Shown here piece after piece: positions 35,301 through 47,004 of a stretch of DNA of 64,000 nucleotides. This stretch comes from Calycina herbarum (lineage: Eukaryota; Ascomycota; Leotiomycetes; Helotiales; Pezizellaceae): assembly GCA_001414485.1 (NCBI GenBank), contig LLEY01000137.1, positions 105,418 to 169,417 on the forward strand, given 5' to 3'. The translations under genes and the position numbers were made by a program. Position 1 is the stretch's first letter. Each line of letters begins with the position of its first letter. The notes beneath the pieces were generated by a model. It saw only the letters and a program-made list of their open reading frames with translations, did no database searches and was not told where the DNA came from.

Positions 35301-36836
35301 ATCACTTACTGTGCCCGTGATATGGTGATAGCTTTGTGCAACCTATTCTGGTGCCTTTCAATTCTCTGCGCATCGAGCCTACCCAATCTTACGATCCATC
35401 CAATCCTACCCTCGAACTCGCATTAGTGAACCGCCTCTTCGTCTGCGACAGCCCCGAATATCCTTTCTCTATACTTGGAAGGTTTCGGGAGTACTTGAGC
35501 CCCTGCTATATTGATCATTGGGAGAGTGTTTATACAGCAAGTCACTGCCGAAGAGCGTCGTTTCCATAATATGATGGTGCATAAAATATACCGTATCTCC
35601 AAGTGGTAGAGTACGGGGAACTTGTGACATGTACTGTGGCTTGGGAGTCTGGCATGAATGATGTTGCGCATGGTTAGAACCTCATTTTCTCCCTCGAGTC
35701 TATCAAACTACTCCAACCACTCCTGGACTATTCTCTCACAACTGTAGTCCTCTTTAAGGTCAATTACGTTATTATATTCCCTCAGCTAAGCCAAGTGCAT
35801 TTAGAAATCTGACTCGGTCAACACAAGTCTTCCGCAAAGTGCTGACTACATAGCTCTCTAGCAGGATTCATCTCGCCTTTTCTAGAACGAAGTGCTTATC
35901 ACTGATTTGACATCGCTGGGCCTTACAAGTGTCACGTCTTCTCGACTTTCTCGTCATTTGCATTCATTTGATGTGAGATAGTCCCTCATTCCCCCTGATA
36001 TACGACCCTATTCGTCATTCTGTTGGTGTTTTAACACCACATCGAGTACTTAGGTAACGCACTTTGGGCAGGTTTGATACAAAACCCCATGTTCCATTTG
36101 GACCGGTATTTTCTTCGATCCCTGTTTGTCTTGGGCTCAGCCTTACAGAATTGCCATCCGGGCATTGCTTAGCAGACACGTATGCAGTATTCGTACTTTC
36201 GGCGTTCCCATTGACGCTCTTGGGCAATAATTGGATGCGATGTTTTAAATGTTTCAATATTTTGTTAGTTTCTTGTTACAAGTGATTGCCAGTTTCTTCT
36301 CCTGTGTGTTGGCTTGGAGTCTTGGTTTGATCCTTCGGCCTCACCGCGTGGCCAACCCCCTTTTCTCGAAGCTTATTGCACGACCTCAGACGAAACTTTT
36401 CAGAAGAAAAAAGGGGGCATTAAAATTTGTGGCGAGAGCCTCATAAGGTTCATTTGATGGTCTTCTATATTAATTTTGTTGCCATTATCAAAAGTTCTTC
36501 AAGAGGCGCTGTGCAGCTTTAATGCATAACCAACCAGTTGGGCCAGGCAGTGGCTTACGCATATTGCATCAGAAACTGCTATTCAGCGGCACAGTTGCTT
36601 CTCGCACAAGATGTCTTCTTTTCTACGTACGGTACTCTCCCCCTACCCCATACTGCGGACGGTCACAATCCATGATTGTCGTGTCGAAGTATGATCATCC
36701 CCACTGAAACCTGTACGCCACGTCCATTTGTTAGTACGATGTTCTTCTCAGCTTTCTCAGCCAAGGCTTAATAAAGAATGGGCAGATCCCACATCATTCC
36801 ACTTTTTTGTTGTTTGGATAATATGGCTTTCCCTTG
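32399..36836. other. 4.4-kb region without a recognised gene
   Basis: The part next to 32398 is the 5' region of the DUF4360-like gene. Between 33 and 36.5 kb both strands have frames of 60-133 codons (34256-34612, 34627-35028, 35336-35569), with no domain motif and no exon set that I could join. The sequence at 34.2-35.7 kb has gene-like base composition and may be a decayed gene, but I cannot name it. Confidence 0.4.
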
Positions 36837-37761
36837 ATGTTTTCCTTTCGCTTGTCCGCGCGCATTGTGCTTCTCCTGGCTTGGGCCGGGAGCTCTCTGG
36901 GAGAGCAACTCGTTGAGATACAGGGTGGGAACGGAATAAACTTTACCTTTGTCCCACTCAACACCATTGCTACAGTTGGGGAAACCGTCACCATCAGGCT
37001 CCCTAATGGGAGCAATACAACGCGTACGGTGGTGCAAGCTTCATTTGATCAGCCATGCAAATATATGATTGGAGGGTTTCATTCTGGCCCTATTGCTGCC
37101 GACCCAACCAAGCCAGTTTGTTCATTCAATCCGTATTTTACATGTCAATAGCTGACCTTTATAGAACACATTTGGTAATTTCTCTTTTGTTGTAAGAGAC
37201 CAAAACCCAATATACTTCAATTTTGGCGAGAGAATATGTAATCGAGGAATGGCTGGTGGTGTAAACACACCTGCAGCAAAATCCGCATTTCAATTCCGTC
37301 AAGCCGCTATAGCCGGAGCAGCTGCGACTTCTGCAAGCAGTACTCCCAGTTCTGCTCCATCACCATCTTCGGCGGTGACAGCGCCGGCAGTACCTACCGT
37401 CAGCCCCGGGAACTCTGGAGTCAAAGGACTTACCTCTTCGCAAGTTAAACTGGCAACCTCTCTCATCATCGTAGCTGTCCTCCTTATGGCAGCTGGAACT
37501 ATTGTCTATTTGAGAAGACTCAGTCTAGCACGAAAAGAAACGACCAAATCAATAGATCCTCCCGAGCTAGAAGCGGGAAGTAAACCATTGGAATTAGATG
37601 CGGATAAGCCAGCAGCAGAGCTGGGCATGAAATCACCAAATGGTTTTGTCTTTGAACTATCCGCGGAAGAAGTTAGTGGGCGTCAATCGAAAACTAGTTT
37701 GTGGCAAAAGCGAGGGAGTTTGTATTTCTGGCGGGCGGAAATTCGCCCTTCGCGGGTTTAA
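36837..37761 (+). CDS. Cupredoxin-like, single-pass membrane protein (extracellular Ser-rich type)
   Basis: Two exons (36837-37115 and 37165-37761) give 291 aa; the 49-base intron (GTTTGT to TTATAG) joins DPTKP to NTFGNFSF. The start MFSFRLSARIVLLLAWAGSSLG is a signal peptide. Residues of about 25-140 have the order of fungal cupredoxin-like domains: GETVTIRLPNGSNTTRTVVQ, SFDQPCKYMIGGFHSGPI, FSFVVRDQNPIYF and ICNRGMAGGVN, with Cys and Met near the copper-site positions. Whether copper is bound is not clear. A Ser/Ala/Pro linker, a membrane helix (LATSLIIVAVLLMAAGTIVYL) and a cytosolic tail of about 85 residues follow. It is probably a plasma-membrane protein with an outward cupredoxin domain. 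Confidence 0.85.
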
Positions 37762-38146
37762 GTCCTTTGCAAGGCCGAATCTGACGAGAAAAGGGGGAAT
37801 TGGAGGATAGTCACGTGAAGAGGTTGAAGCAGCGTTTTACGCTGCCAAGAGAAAAATGATTTATTACTCTCGTTTCATCTTCCGATAGATGTGAAATTTC
37901 CCGCTTCCGTGTTGTGCGGGCAATTCTGGCTTGGGTTGAAGGTGCCCCGTCGGGTCGTTCTTTCCCCAAATACCTTCCAAGTTCACAAGCCCGCTACCTT
38001 ACATAAAACGCGTCGCCCACTCAAACTTTGACACTCAATTCAACCTCTTCCACTTCAATCAATTAATTGTGCGAAAACTCCTCAGAACATTCATCCAAAT
38101 TTTGCTCGTTCGTACGGCACAACGACAGCAACACAGAAGACGTATC
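37762..38146. promoter_or_regulatory. Upstream region of the 408-aa gene
   Basis: This lies between the stop of the cupredoxin-like gene and the proposed 5' UTR intron. No coding frame is seen. Confidence 0.4.
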
Positions 38147-38198
38147 GTAAGTGCACTTATCTCCAAGTTGCAGATGCATCTTTGCTAACAATCCTCAG
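38147..38198 (+). other. Probable 5' UTR intron
   Basis: A consensus donor GTAAGT, a GCTAAC branch site and an AATCCTCAG acceptor enclose 52 bases that end 16 bases before the ATG at 38215. The element has all signals of the coding introns in this window but lies outside the coding frame. Confidence 0.6.
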
Positions 38199-38214
38199 GT
38201 CCCATCCTCTCATT

Positions 38215-39441
38215 ATGCCTCCGCCAGAGTCGTCAACGTCAAAGGCATCCCCTTCCTCTCCTTCCTCCCCTTCTCTTCTGGATCTTCCACGTGCGATTCG
38301 AAAGGAGATCCTTTTTCATGTCCTCCTCAACCCTGCATCACCAGACTTCGAAGCCAAGACACCTCCCGCCAATACAAATTACACCAACTACTTTGCAATT
38401 TCACTCGTCAATCGACAGTTCCACCGCGAATCCAATGATGCGCTCGCCAAATCAAAGGCACTCGTCGTCGTCTCGTCAAACAGCGCTTCATATGGTGGCG
38501 ATCTACTGGTGCATGGCATTCCAACCGTCTCGACTTCACGTGTCGCAAAGCTCAAACATTTCGCCATGAAACTCCATGTGGCTTTTCCAAACAAGACAGA
38601 GAAAGTAGTCGCGTCAATCATCGTCTTGTCGTCAGAACTCCCCAACCTCAGCCGACTCCTGAGAGTCCACAGTCTGTCACTCCGTCATCCAGAAGAACTT
38701 CCTGTCAGCGACGAAGATACGTCCAAGAAATATCCAAGAATGAGTCTCAAGATCCGCTTCGGAGATGGAACTAGTACCACTAAAGACGAGCAAATCGACC
38801 TTTTGAAGAAAATGGAGTTTGCGAATAGAGTTGGCACGATCAATATCCTCAAGGCAGCCGATCCATCCGTTCGGGATGTTTTGCCAGGTTGCAGCTACAT
38901 CTTTGTACCGCCCCCAGACCTCCCAAACAACCCAATGATCCATAAGATGGCGAGAAATGAGTGGTTCCGAGCAACACGCAGAAATGATGGCAACGATCAG
39001 CTGGATATCTGGGACTGGGGAATTATTCATGCTATTAAAGCCACACTCGCAATGAACCACCCTCTAGCCCTCAGTCGCTACGAACTCGTCCGTGAACTCA
39101 TCTCTACCTTCTTCCACAAAAACCGCTATGTTGGGTCACCGGCCATGGACTTCCAATTGAAGACTGAGATGCGCGAGTCTCAGATTTCAATTGGTATGGC
39201 ACAAACTCGTGCAATTCTTGGAAAGCCCATCAAAGTGACCTTGGCTGGTGCAATGATGGCAAGCTTGAACTTGAGCCAAGTCCATGATGAGAGAGCTAGG
39301 GAGCCATCCAAGTCTTCTAGGGGCTGGCGTAAGAAGGCTCCAAGAAAGGGAAAGGAAAATAAGGACGGGGAGGAGGATGAGGATGGTGATTGTGAGCCAC
39401 CAGCTTCGTCTATGCCTTCGTTTGAAATACGCATGTTTTAG
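38215..39441 (+). CDS. Hypothetical protein with F-box-like N-terminus, 408 aa
   Basis: A single exon starts MPPPESSTSKASPSSPSSPS and then has LLDLPRAIRKEILFHVLLNP followed by FAISLVNRQFHRESNDALAK. This is the pattern of fungal F-box-like or related N-terminal modules (hydrophobic L-P-x-x-I-R-x-x-I plus a second helix with the residues ISLVNRQF). The central 300 residues have no motif I know. The C-terminus is basic then acidic (RKKAPRKGKENKDGEEDEDG). It may be an adaptor for ubiquitin ligases or one of the many expanded fungal paralogs of unknown role; the F-box call is an inference. Confidence 0.75.
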   Translation: MPPPESSTSKASPSSPSSPSLLDLPRAIRKEILFHVLLNPASPDFEAKTPPANTNYTNYFAISLVNRQFHRESNDALAKSKALVVVSSNSASYGGDLLVHGIPTVSTSRVAKLKHFAMKLHVAFPNKTEKVVASIIVLSSELPNLSRLLRVHSLSLRHPEELPVSDEDTSKKYPRMSLKIRFGDGTSTTKDEQIDLLKKMEFANRVGTINILKAADPSVRDVLPGCSYIFVPPPDLPNNPMIHKMARNEWFRATRRNDGNDQLDIWDWGIIHAIKATLAMNHPLALSRYELVRELISTFFHKNRYVGSPAMDFQLKTEMRESQISIGMAQTRAILGKPIKVTLAGAMMASLNLSQVHDERAREPSKSSRGWRKKAPRKGKENKDGEEDEDGDCEPPASSMPSFEIRMF

Positions 39442-39728
39442 GAGAGGTTATTTTTATGGCATGGTGATATACCTGGTACTCGTTCATCGGAAATGTGTTC
39501 TCTTAGAATGTCTCTCGCTACAATTTGCTCTTTGCCACTAGCTAGCTAACTGAATGACACCCGTCTGTCCTTCCGATCGTCGTCACTTGTGTCTACGTCA
39601 GTTTAGTTCGGATTGGACTGCAAGGTCATGGAAATTGAGTTCATCATATTCTTAAATACTTAGATGACAATTTTCACAACCGCCTTTCTCCATCCACCTT
39701 CAGCGCATCCTCCCCCCTTCAACTCCCC

Positions 39729-40884
39729 CTAAGGCTTCAAACTGACACAACCCTTACTACTGTCCTCCATAAATATACCCCCAAAAACAATGCCCTCATT
39801 GATGTTCTTCGGCTGGAACCCGTTATGGGGGATATCTGAACCGCCACCAATGGATTTCTTGAGAATTCCAAAGTGGTATTGGCCTTGGCCGCTGATTTTG
39901 TTGGTTATGGCTTTGCTTACGGAGGTGAGAGGAGCGTTGTTTGTGGAGTAGTAGACTTGCGTTGTTCTTGAGAGAGGGGTATTAGTTTATATGTTGTTGT
40001 AGAGGGTTTTTTGTGATAGAGGACGGTTGAGTGAAGGGAAGAGAGGGGGATGCAATAATTACCCTTTCCCAAAATCCAAAACCAACCCAAAATTATGCCA
40101 CATACCCGGCGTGAATTTCGTCTCGAAAATCGTTAGGATAGGATTGGAATTCACATTCCCCGTTACCGTCAATAAATCGGCATCTTTTTTCGCACCCCCT
40201 ATTATCGTTCCGTATTTTAGAGTTACTTGGTTTGTGGAGTAATCGTTGCTTTCGAGGAAGAAGAGTTGGTATTCGTGAGAGGTGTTGAGGGGACGGGAGG
40301 TGTCTTTTTGGATGGAGAAGTGGAGGGTTTTGGTGCCGGTTGTTGAGGCGTCTGTGCCTGTTACCGAGACGGGGAGGAGTTCTGCGCGACGAAAGCCTGT
40401 TTGGACGTTGTCGGACGAGGGGGTGAAGATTGATTTGTCGCTGTTTTGATTTTTTCTTTAGAGAGCAGCAGAGAAGGGGCAGAGGGGGTTGGGGGCGGAC
40501 GTACTTAACGGTGACCTCCACTGCTTTCGTCCCGTTCGCATCGAATAAACTTGAATTGACAGCGGGGAATAGGAGGGTGTCACTCCATTTCAGCCCTTTC
40601 TTCTCTTTAGTATCTTTTGCGGTTTTCGTTCGTACATCTCCATTCTCTCGCTTCCAAATATCCTCCCGCTTCTCATATCCCCCTCGTACAATCCAAGGAA
40701 CGACATGAGAGAGTCAAAACTAACCAGCACCCAAAACATACCCCGGATTATACAAACTTGTACTCCCATCGAAATCCGTCAATGCAGTAGAACCAGGAAC
40801 CCTGCCTTCGAATTGGAGTGGACATGTTTGTGCCGACACTCCCAATCCCAACCCGAGAAATGCAATTGAGAAAATATGAACCAT
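39729..40884 (-). CDS. Glycoside hydrolase family 131-type secreted glucanase
   Basis: Four exons (40884-40725, 40595-40505, 40440-40063, 39966-39729) give 288 aa. [19 protein letters not shown] is the signal peptide. The mature protein starts [20 protein letters not shown] and continues with [85 protein letters not shown] and [11 protein letters not shown], the arrangement of the GH131 catalytic domain. GH131 enzymes are fungal beta-1,3/1,4/1,6-glucanases acting on plant or fungal wall glucans. No cellulose-binding module follows. All three introns (129, 64 and 96 bases) restore frame. The cleavage site is probably just after VSA. Confidence 0.88.
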
Positions 40885-41321
40885 CTTGGAATTAGGTTGA
40901 AAAAATACACAAGAACAAGAAATCAGGAATTCAAAAAAGAGAGAAAGTACAATGAGGAGTGGACAGATCTGTGATTTTTGTGAATCGAGTTATCCCGGAA
41001 TCTCGGGTATTTCCCGAGTAGCCTGAAGTGCTCCCGAACTTAGGTTGCGGAATATGCGGGGTGGAAGAATTGAAGTACTTTATTTGAAAGTTTGCTAGAG
41101 GCAGAATGGAAAGGAATTGGGATCCGGGTTCCTTGTTCGGGTTTGTGGGTCGCTGCGATGCAACCTAGGAAATATATGTAACGAGAATTTCTCGAAAGAG
41201 GCTTTCTTCAGGCCAACACCACGAATCTAAGATAAAGTAGATGAAGAGAGGAAATGAAAGGAGTAATATTAAAATGAAAAGTAAAAGGATCTCTATACTG
41301 ACACTTCTACCTCAAACCTCC
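40885..41321. other. Intergenic, upstream of GH131-type gene
   Basis: Promoter region of the GH131-type gene (-) and 3' end region of the amidase gene (-). A short palindromic stretch TCCCGGAATCTCGGGTATTTCCCGA lies at about 40993-41017 as an imperfect inverted array of CCCGA/TCGGG. No gene. Confidence 0.45.
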
Positions 41322-43283
41322 TCACTCCGAGCCCACCTGATCCTTATCAACAGCAGAATTACCAGCAGCCGCCAACCCCAAAACATCAACCCAAGCACCT
41401 GGTCTTTGTCTTCCTCCCTCATAATGTTCATTAAGATAAATCTCAGCCTCTCGTCCAAAAGCCAGCAATTGATCCTCAGAACCCCATTCTCCCATCCCCA
41501 TCAACCCAATAGGAATACTACCTTGTCCCTTCGCAGGCTTCGCGTAGCCAACAGGACAACTGATCGCTGGATTACCGCAGAAGTTTGCAAGCCACACGTA
41601 TTCCATATTACGAATACTGGTATTTCCATCTGTGATACCATGTTTGAGATCTCCAGCAGAAGCAATAGACCATCCTGGCATTGGGGTGGTAGGTGTGACG
41701 ATGATCAAACCAGGGTGCTTTTGGTAGAGGAAGGCAAGATGTTGCATCAGCATGTTGCGTAGTTGTTGAGCGAGTATGTAATCTTGGGCTGGTGTTTGGG
41801 AACCCACTGCGAGCAGAACTTTGTTGGCGGGGTTTAGTGAGGATAACCACTCCTTCTTATTTGGTACTTGACTTCTAGCTCGGACTGCCATTTCAGCAAG
41901 GATTGTGAATGCGTGGCCAGTTTGTCCTTCAGGTACATAGGGAATGCTGATATCGACGATGATGTATGAAAGTTTATCGCGGAAATAATTTAATGTTGCT
42001 TGACATGCGTCTCTTACTGATGGATCAGCTCGAGCGAACCAATCTTTGTAAACACCAATAACCTTTGGGCGAGGGGCGGATAACCCAGCGACACTGGGGG
42101 GTGTGAAGAGGGCACAATTAGGATCATCTGGGTCTGGTTGTCCAAGCACTCGATAAGCAGCTTCGAGATCAGTCATAGATCCAGCGAGAGGTCCCGAGAC
42201 GGTGACGGTGCTTCCTGTATCTTCAAGACGACCATGGGAAGGCTTCAATCCGTAAACACCACAGAACGAAGCTGGAATTCGGATACTTCCACCACCATCA
42301 GCACCAAGAGCAATAGGCATTAAGCCAGCGCCAACGACATAAGCAGCACCACCTGATGACCCACCAGTGTAGTATTGTTCGTTGTATGGATTCTTTGGTG
42401 TTCCCCAGTTTGGATTGTTGTTTGTTGTATCTGCACCAAGTTCATGCATATTCAACTTTCCCAAAACGACCATTCCAGAGGCTTGTAATTTCTGAACAGT
42501 CCAGGCTGATTCTTCTGCAACTGGAAAAAGTTTATCATTTGCGGATCTTCCAGATGTGGTGCGATATCCAACAAGATCGGTCTCATCCTTCATTGCAGTT
42601 GGGACTCCATCAAGTAGACCTAGAGATGTCCCGGCTTGATAACGTGCTGTAGATTCTTTTGCAGCTGCAAGAACCTGTTCCACATTGGTTGAAATAAATG
42701 CAGTAGAGTGAGGTGATGGATTCTTGACATCTCGACGAATCAAAGGAATGAGAGACTCTGCCACGGCCAAAGGAGTAAGTTCGCCAGAAAGATACTTGGC
42801 ATGGTATTCAGCAACCGTATGGAAGCGACCAAGAACCTTGTCCGGCAAGGTCTGAAATGAAGTAGGGTCTAATTCAGGAGTGTATGGTTTCGCATTCTGC
42901 TCTGACACTGGAATAACAAGAGGCTGTGATCGTTAGATAAGATGTATATATGAGAATAGCAATGCTACTTACATCCCAGCGTTCTGAATAGCCGTCAAGA
43001 TTGATTTTCCGCAAACCGTCGAAGCCAGCATTGCTCCATAAGACTTTTTGGACGAATGATAGTTTGGAAACGCTATCATTGGGTTAGCTAGTAGTTCTAT
43101 TGTTGCGGGGTTCTGGAATACTCACAGCCATGCTCCGACGACAAGTAGGAGTCCCCGGAAAACCGGATTTGCATCATCAGCTTTCTTGTATGGAATTTCT
43201 GGCCCTTCAATTGCGCTAGGATATCCGAAGAATCGTTGGGTCTGTTTCTTGGGCTCCGGGGTTCCGGTTCCATTGGTAGCCAT
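41322..43283 (-). CDS. Amidase signature family hydrolase
   Basis: Three exons (43283-43126, 43072-42973, 42923-41322) give 619 aa. The amidase signature is complete: GVPTAMKDET (catalytic Lys, about residue 198), the TGGSSGGAA motif (bridging Ser, about 275) and GADGGGSIRIPASFCG (nucleophile Ser, about 299). The family hydrolyses amide bonds of small carboxamides, for example acetamide or indoleacetamide; this substrate cannot be told from sequence. The first two exons encode about 86 residues with a hydrophobic stretch (VFRGLLLVVGAWL), possibly a membrane anchor. The CACAG acceptor at 42924 joins RWD to PLVIPVSEQN. No peroxisomal targeting tail is seen. The gene is divergent from the SPRY gene. 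Confidence 0.92.
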
Positions 43284-43907
43284 ATTGAACGAGATGCCGG
43301 CACTAAACAGAGCAAGGAATATGATAATTCGTTCTGATCTCGCGTCAGATAAAGATCAAGAATCAGGTGCTCTTTTTGGAGCATACTCTAGAGTGAACGT
43401 GATGGGATTGATTTACCTAGACCAAATAGGAGTAGCTGAACTGTTGTTTTGTCTAACAATAGATGACGCCTCTGTGGTAGCCGGCAGCTCGCCTAGTCGG
43501 CAAGCAAACGAGAAGGACTCTTCGCCGTTTGATGAACAGGTAGCAATGAAGCCGTTTCAACCTTGAAGATGACTGGACTTGTTGACAAATCTCTTCGAGA
43601 TGGCAATTTGAAAGGAGGATGTAAGCCTCGCGTTGCATTCAAGCCACTGAGGCTGGAGCTGAAATGTGCCTCGGTTTGCAGGGATTCCTCCCCCAGCCTG
43701 AGGCTCCACTTTTTCTGATGGGCAACGCTCTTGGCGTGAATCCAAAGCAAGACGTCACAAACATCAGCTAAGCTCGGCATTTGCATAGCCTCAATTAAGT
43801 AGCTCAAGTTTATTCACATAAAACCAAACTGCTTCGTCAATTTGTCGATTCTTCAACCTAAACTGATTCAGATCTCTAGTTACTCAGCCTCACTCATCAA
43901 CGTCACC
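43284..43907. promoter_or_regulatory. Divergent promoter of amidase and SPRY genes
   Basis: About 620 bases between the two ATGs. Open frames here (43453-43807 minus, 43186-43566 plus) are shadow or chance frames. Confidence 0.45.
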
Positions 43908-45077
43908 ATGTGCTTTGGAAGCAAACTTAAGGGCGATGACCCCTCCGCGAGACTGAACAACGACTACAACAACGAGTACAACTCTCGCCCTGTCGATTCC
44001 AAACCTACACGACCGACATCTAGCAAAATGCCTCAGAACGAATACGCTCCTCCATCAGGACCACCTCCATCTCATCAGCAAAGTCAAAATGCCTACAATC
44101 CTCCTCCGGGTCCACCTCCAAACCAACAATATGCCCCGCCATCTGGTCCCCCTCCATCGCAACAACCTCAATACGATTATTCCTACATAAAACCACCAGA
44201 GGGTCCACCCCCAAAACAAGAGCCATACCACGATTGGGAGACTGCTGTCCCTGATAACTCTCTCCTTCCTCCGCCTCCTTCAATGGGAAACCAACGAAGC
44301 TCAACGAATAACGCTACAGAATATGAGGCAGAACAGGGAGAAGCATGGTGTCACAACAACCCATTTACGCCACCAATGACACTGCCAATTGAACTGTTGC
44401 AAGCGTTGGATAGAGGCGATGTAGGAGTCGTAAAACCTCGAGGATACAAAGGCGATCTCATTAGAACACGACCCGGAGTCTGGGCAGGAAACACAAAGAG
44501 TGGCAGTCCAGATACAACAATTTCATCTGCGAATCCTGTCTACTCCGTTAATGCACACTCGCCATTCAATACCGGCAGACCGCGAACCATATACTACGAA
44601 GTCAGAATAGCACGTCGAAATAGACCCGAAGTCTCCCTCGCACTAGGCTATGCAGCACCTCCATACCCAACTTTCCGACTTCCCGGCTGGCACCGTGGCT
44701 GTCTTGCAGTCCACGGCGATGATGGAAGCAAATATATCAACGACCGATGGGGAGGCAAGAATTTCACATCTCCATTTAAGCCTGGCGAAACTATTGGATT
44801 GGGTATGACCTTTACGCCTATAAATGCTAGTGCACCTCCCTCATACGGACCAGTGCAAACCACAGCTCCAGCTCCAATGAGTGTGGAAGTATTCCTTACT
44901 CGTGATGGTAGAAGAGTTGACGGGTGGAATCTACACGAAGAAGGAGATGCAGAGGAAGATCTACCTGTTACTGGACTGGAGGGATTGAATGATCTCTATG
45001 CTGCCATTGGATCTTTTGATAATGTCGAGTTTGAGATTATTTTCAACCCTGGTGAGTGGATGTATCGACCTACATAA
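43908..45077 (+). CDS. SPRY-domain protein with Pro-rich repeats
   Basis: A single exon gives 389 aa from the ATG MCFGSKLKGDD; Cys2 could be lipidated. Residues of about 45-115 hold four units of the type APPSGPPPSHQQ, NPPPGPPPNQQ, APPSGPPPSQQ and KPPEGPPPKQE. The second half, from about residue 185, has the SPRY core: YYEVRIARRNRPEVSLALGYAA, PTFRLPGWHRGCLAVHGDDG and KPGETIGLGMTFTP, then VEVFLTRDGRRV and YAAIGSFDNVEFEIIFN. SPRY domains are protein-binding beta-sandwiches; the Pro-rich arm suggests recruitment of SH3/WW proteins. A role in sorting, as for Ear1/Ssh4-type SPRY proteins, is only a guess because no membrane helix is present. Confidence 0.85.
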   Translation: MCFGSKLKGDDPSARLNNDYNNEYNSRPVDSKPTRPTSSKMPQNEYAPPSGPPPSHQQSQNAYNPPPGPPPNQQYAPPSGPPPSQQPQYDYSYIKPPEGPPPKQEPYHDWETAVPDNSLLPPPPSMGNQRSSTNNATEYEAEQGEAWCHNNPFTPPMTLPIELLQALDRGDVGVVKPRGYKGDLIRTRPGVWAGNTKSGSPDTTISSANPVYSVNAHSPFNTGRPRTIYYEVRIARRNRPEVSLALGYAAPPYPTFRLPGWHRGCLAVHGDDGSKYINDRWGGKNFTSPFKPGETIGLGMTFTPINASAPPSYGPVQTTAPAPMSVEVFLTRDGRRVDGWNLHEEGDAEEDLPVTGLEGLNDLYAAIGSFDNVEFEIIFNPGEWMYRPT

Positions 45078-47004
45078 GGGACTTTCAGGTAGTATTTAAC
45101 ATTTTTTCAATGTTGCTCGTGATTTGAGGCACACAGATAGTCACAGGATGGTGTCCGCTTGTTTATTTATCTTCGATATTCCTATTTTTTTAAATATAAT
45201 GAATTTGAATACAATTCTACATCCAGACTCGGACTTCACCCGTCCGGAGTTCCAGTTTTATGTGAGTACAAGACCAGTGTCAATGAATTAATATACGCAG
45301 TTGTAGAAAAGCTTTAACTTGAGAACTCTCAACTCTCTTGCTTAATCCCTTTCTAAATCAACAGATCATATGACTGACATTCTAGCAGCACGAAGTTCTA
45401 TAGCGACGTCTAGTTTATATTCCTCTATTTATCTTTACCGTAAATACAGCCTGGCTTTTGTGAACGTACTATCTATTGCGTACACTCCCATTTCTCATTA
45501 ATTTTCAGAGACAATTAGACAAATCGCCCGAGAAGGTTTAGAAGGATGAAGAAGTCCATTTTCTAATTATAATAATTCAGAGCAGTCGAGGGCACTGAAC
45601 GCAGATGAGAAGAAGACCGAGAGAGGGGGGGATTGAGGAGTTGTCAAAAGACATTGGGGGAGGAGTACGTCGATCGGCAAAGACACGAGGAGTTGGAGGA
45701 TCGGAGCGTTGGGCGGATAGCTGTTCTGTTGAAGTCCTTACTAATGTCTACAAAAGTGCTTGATTTTGGTCGAGTTGATGTATGGAAAGTAGAACCGCCG
45801 GCGCAACAAGTCATTCGATCGGAAATGACATACCAAGTGTGAAGATCGGGAAGAGACATGGGCGATTTTTGCCCTGAAGAAGCTCCTTCCTCCTTTTCTG
45901 AAGGTCGACTTGATCTCATGGGAAAGTTGAACCGCGGCCACCAGTGAACCTTGGGAGGCATTACGAAAATCAAAGGTTGTATATCTGTGCCGATCACCAC
46001 AAGATTATAATAAACTTTGGAGTGTGAGTCATTTCAATTCATTGGTCGAAGCCCGGCTCAGGGAAGAACCCATTAGCGGTTGGAGTTGAGGTTTCTGTGT
46101 TGAGGTCGTTGCGAAGGAAGGAGCGGCCAGGCCAAGCGAAAACCCCGAACCTCCATCTCTCCTCGATCCAAAAATACCAACTCTCCACGCAGGTTGGAGC
46201 CCCTCAAATTTATCTATCTCCGTTCGTCCTCTATCATAAAATTGTCAAGTGGTCCCTTCCATATCCAAGTTCAGACATTGAAGGGGCTTGCAAACGATTC
46301 AATGTTCGTCTCCAGCAATACCTCAAAAAGACTTACGATCCCCCAAGACATAAGAATCTGCAGCTGTTGTCAATCCTTAGGATGATGTGCTACCTGTCGC
46401 TGTATGTGAGCAGACAAGGTATTCTGCCACTATATTCAACGCTTTGGAGCGTGTCAACCCAATGTACTTCGGCCACAAATTCAACATCCTCTGGGCAGGC
46501 TAACTCGACGCACGTTTGGAATTACCTAAAGAAGCTCAAACTCCCTCGCTCATTCTAACAGTCTTAATACCAAACAACGAGTTGTTGGGATTGTGTTGCT
46601 ATCACATGTTGTGGTAGGTAGTCTAAGGTAGAAACACAACACCACAAATCGACCCGGAAGGTCGACCAGTTCCATGTTTCGCTGGTCCTTCAAGTTATCA
46701 CTACCTAGACTCTCGCCCGAACACGAGACCTTTCGGCATTTCTGGTGTACAGATCCCGACCGAATATGGCGTCTGAAGTCGAACCGTAATCCTGGTTGGG
46801 TCATTCTGTTAATTGAGGAAGGAACCCTTCTCGCTCTTGCCATTGCGAGGAGGTTCTCCATTTCCAAAAGGTTTATCTCCTCTTATGTTCCCCGTTCCCC
46901 CTCTTACTCCAGGTTTCTTTTATATCCTCATCCCTCTTCCCAACATCACCCTCGCATTCTTTTCACACTATACTATTCTTAGCAACCCCTTGCAATCTCC
47001 CATA
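45078..47004. other. Intergenic, no gene recognised
   Basis: About 1.9 kb. The frame at 46097-46558 (plus) is the longest, but its start lies in no conserved context and it carries no known motif. The last 200 bases are pyrimidine-rich and should be the leader of the gene at 47005. Confidence 0.45.

Noticed and set aside
41241..41762. 173-codon plus-strand frame
   Set aside because: Lies antisense over the 3' end of the amidase gene.
46097..46558. 153-codon plus-strand frame
   Set aside because: No motif, skewed composition, and no supporting intron or neighbouring exon.
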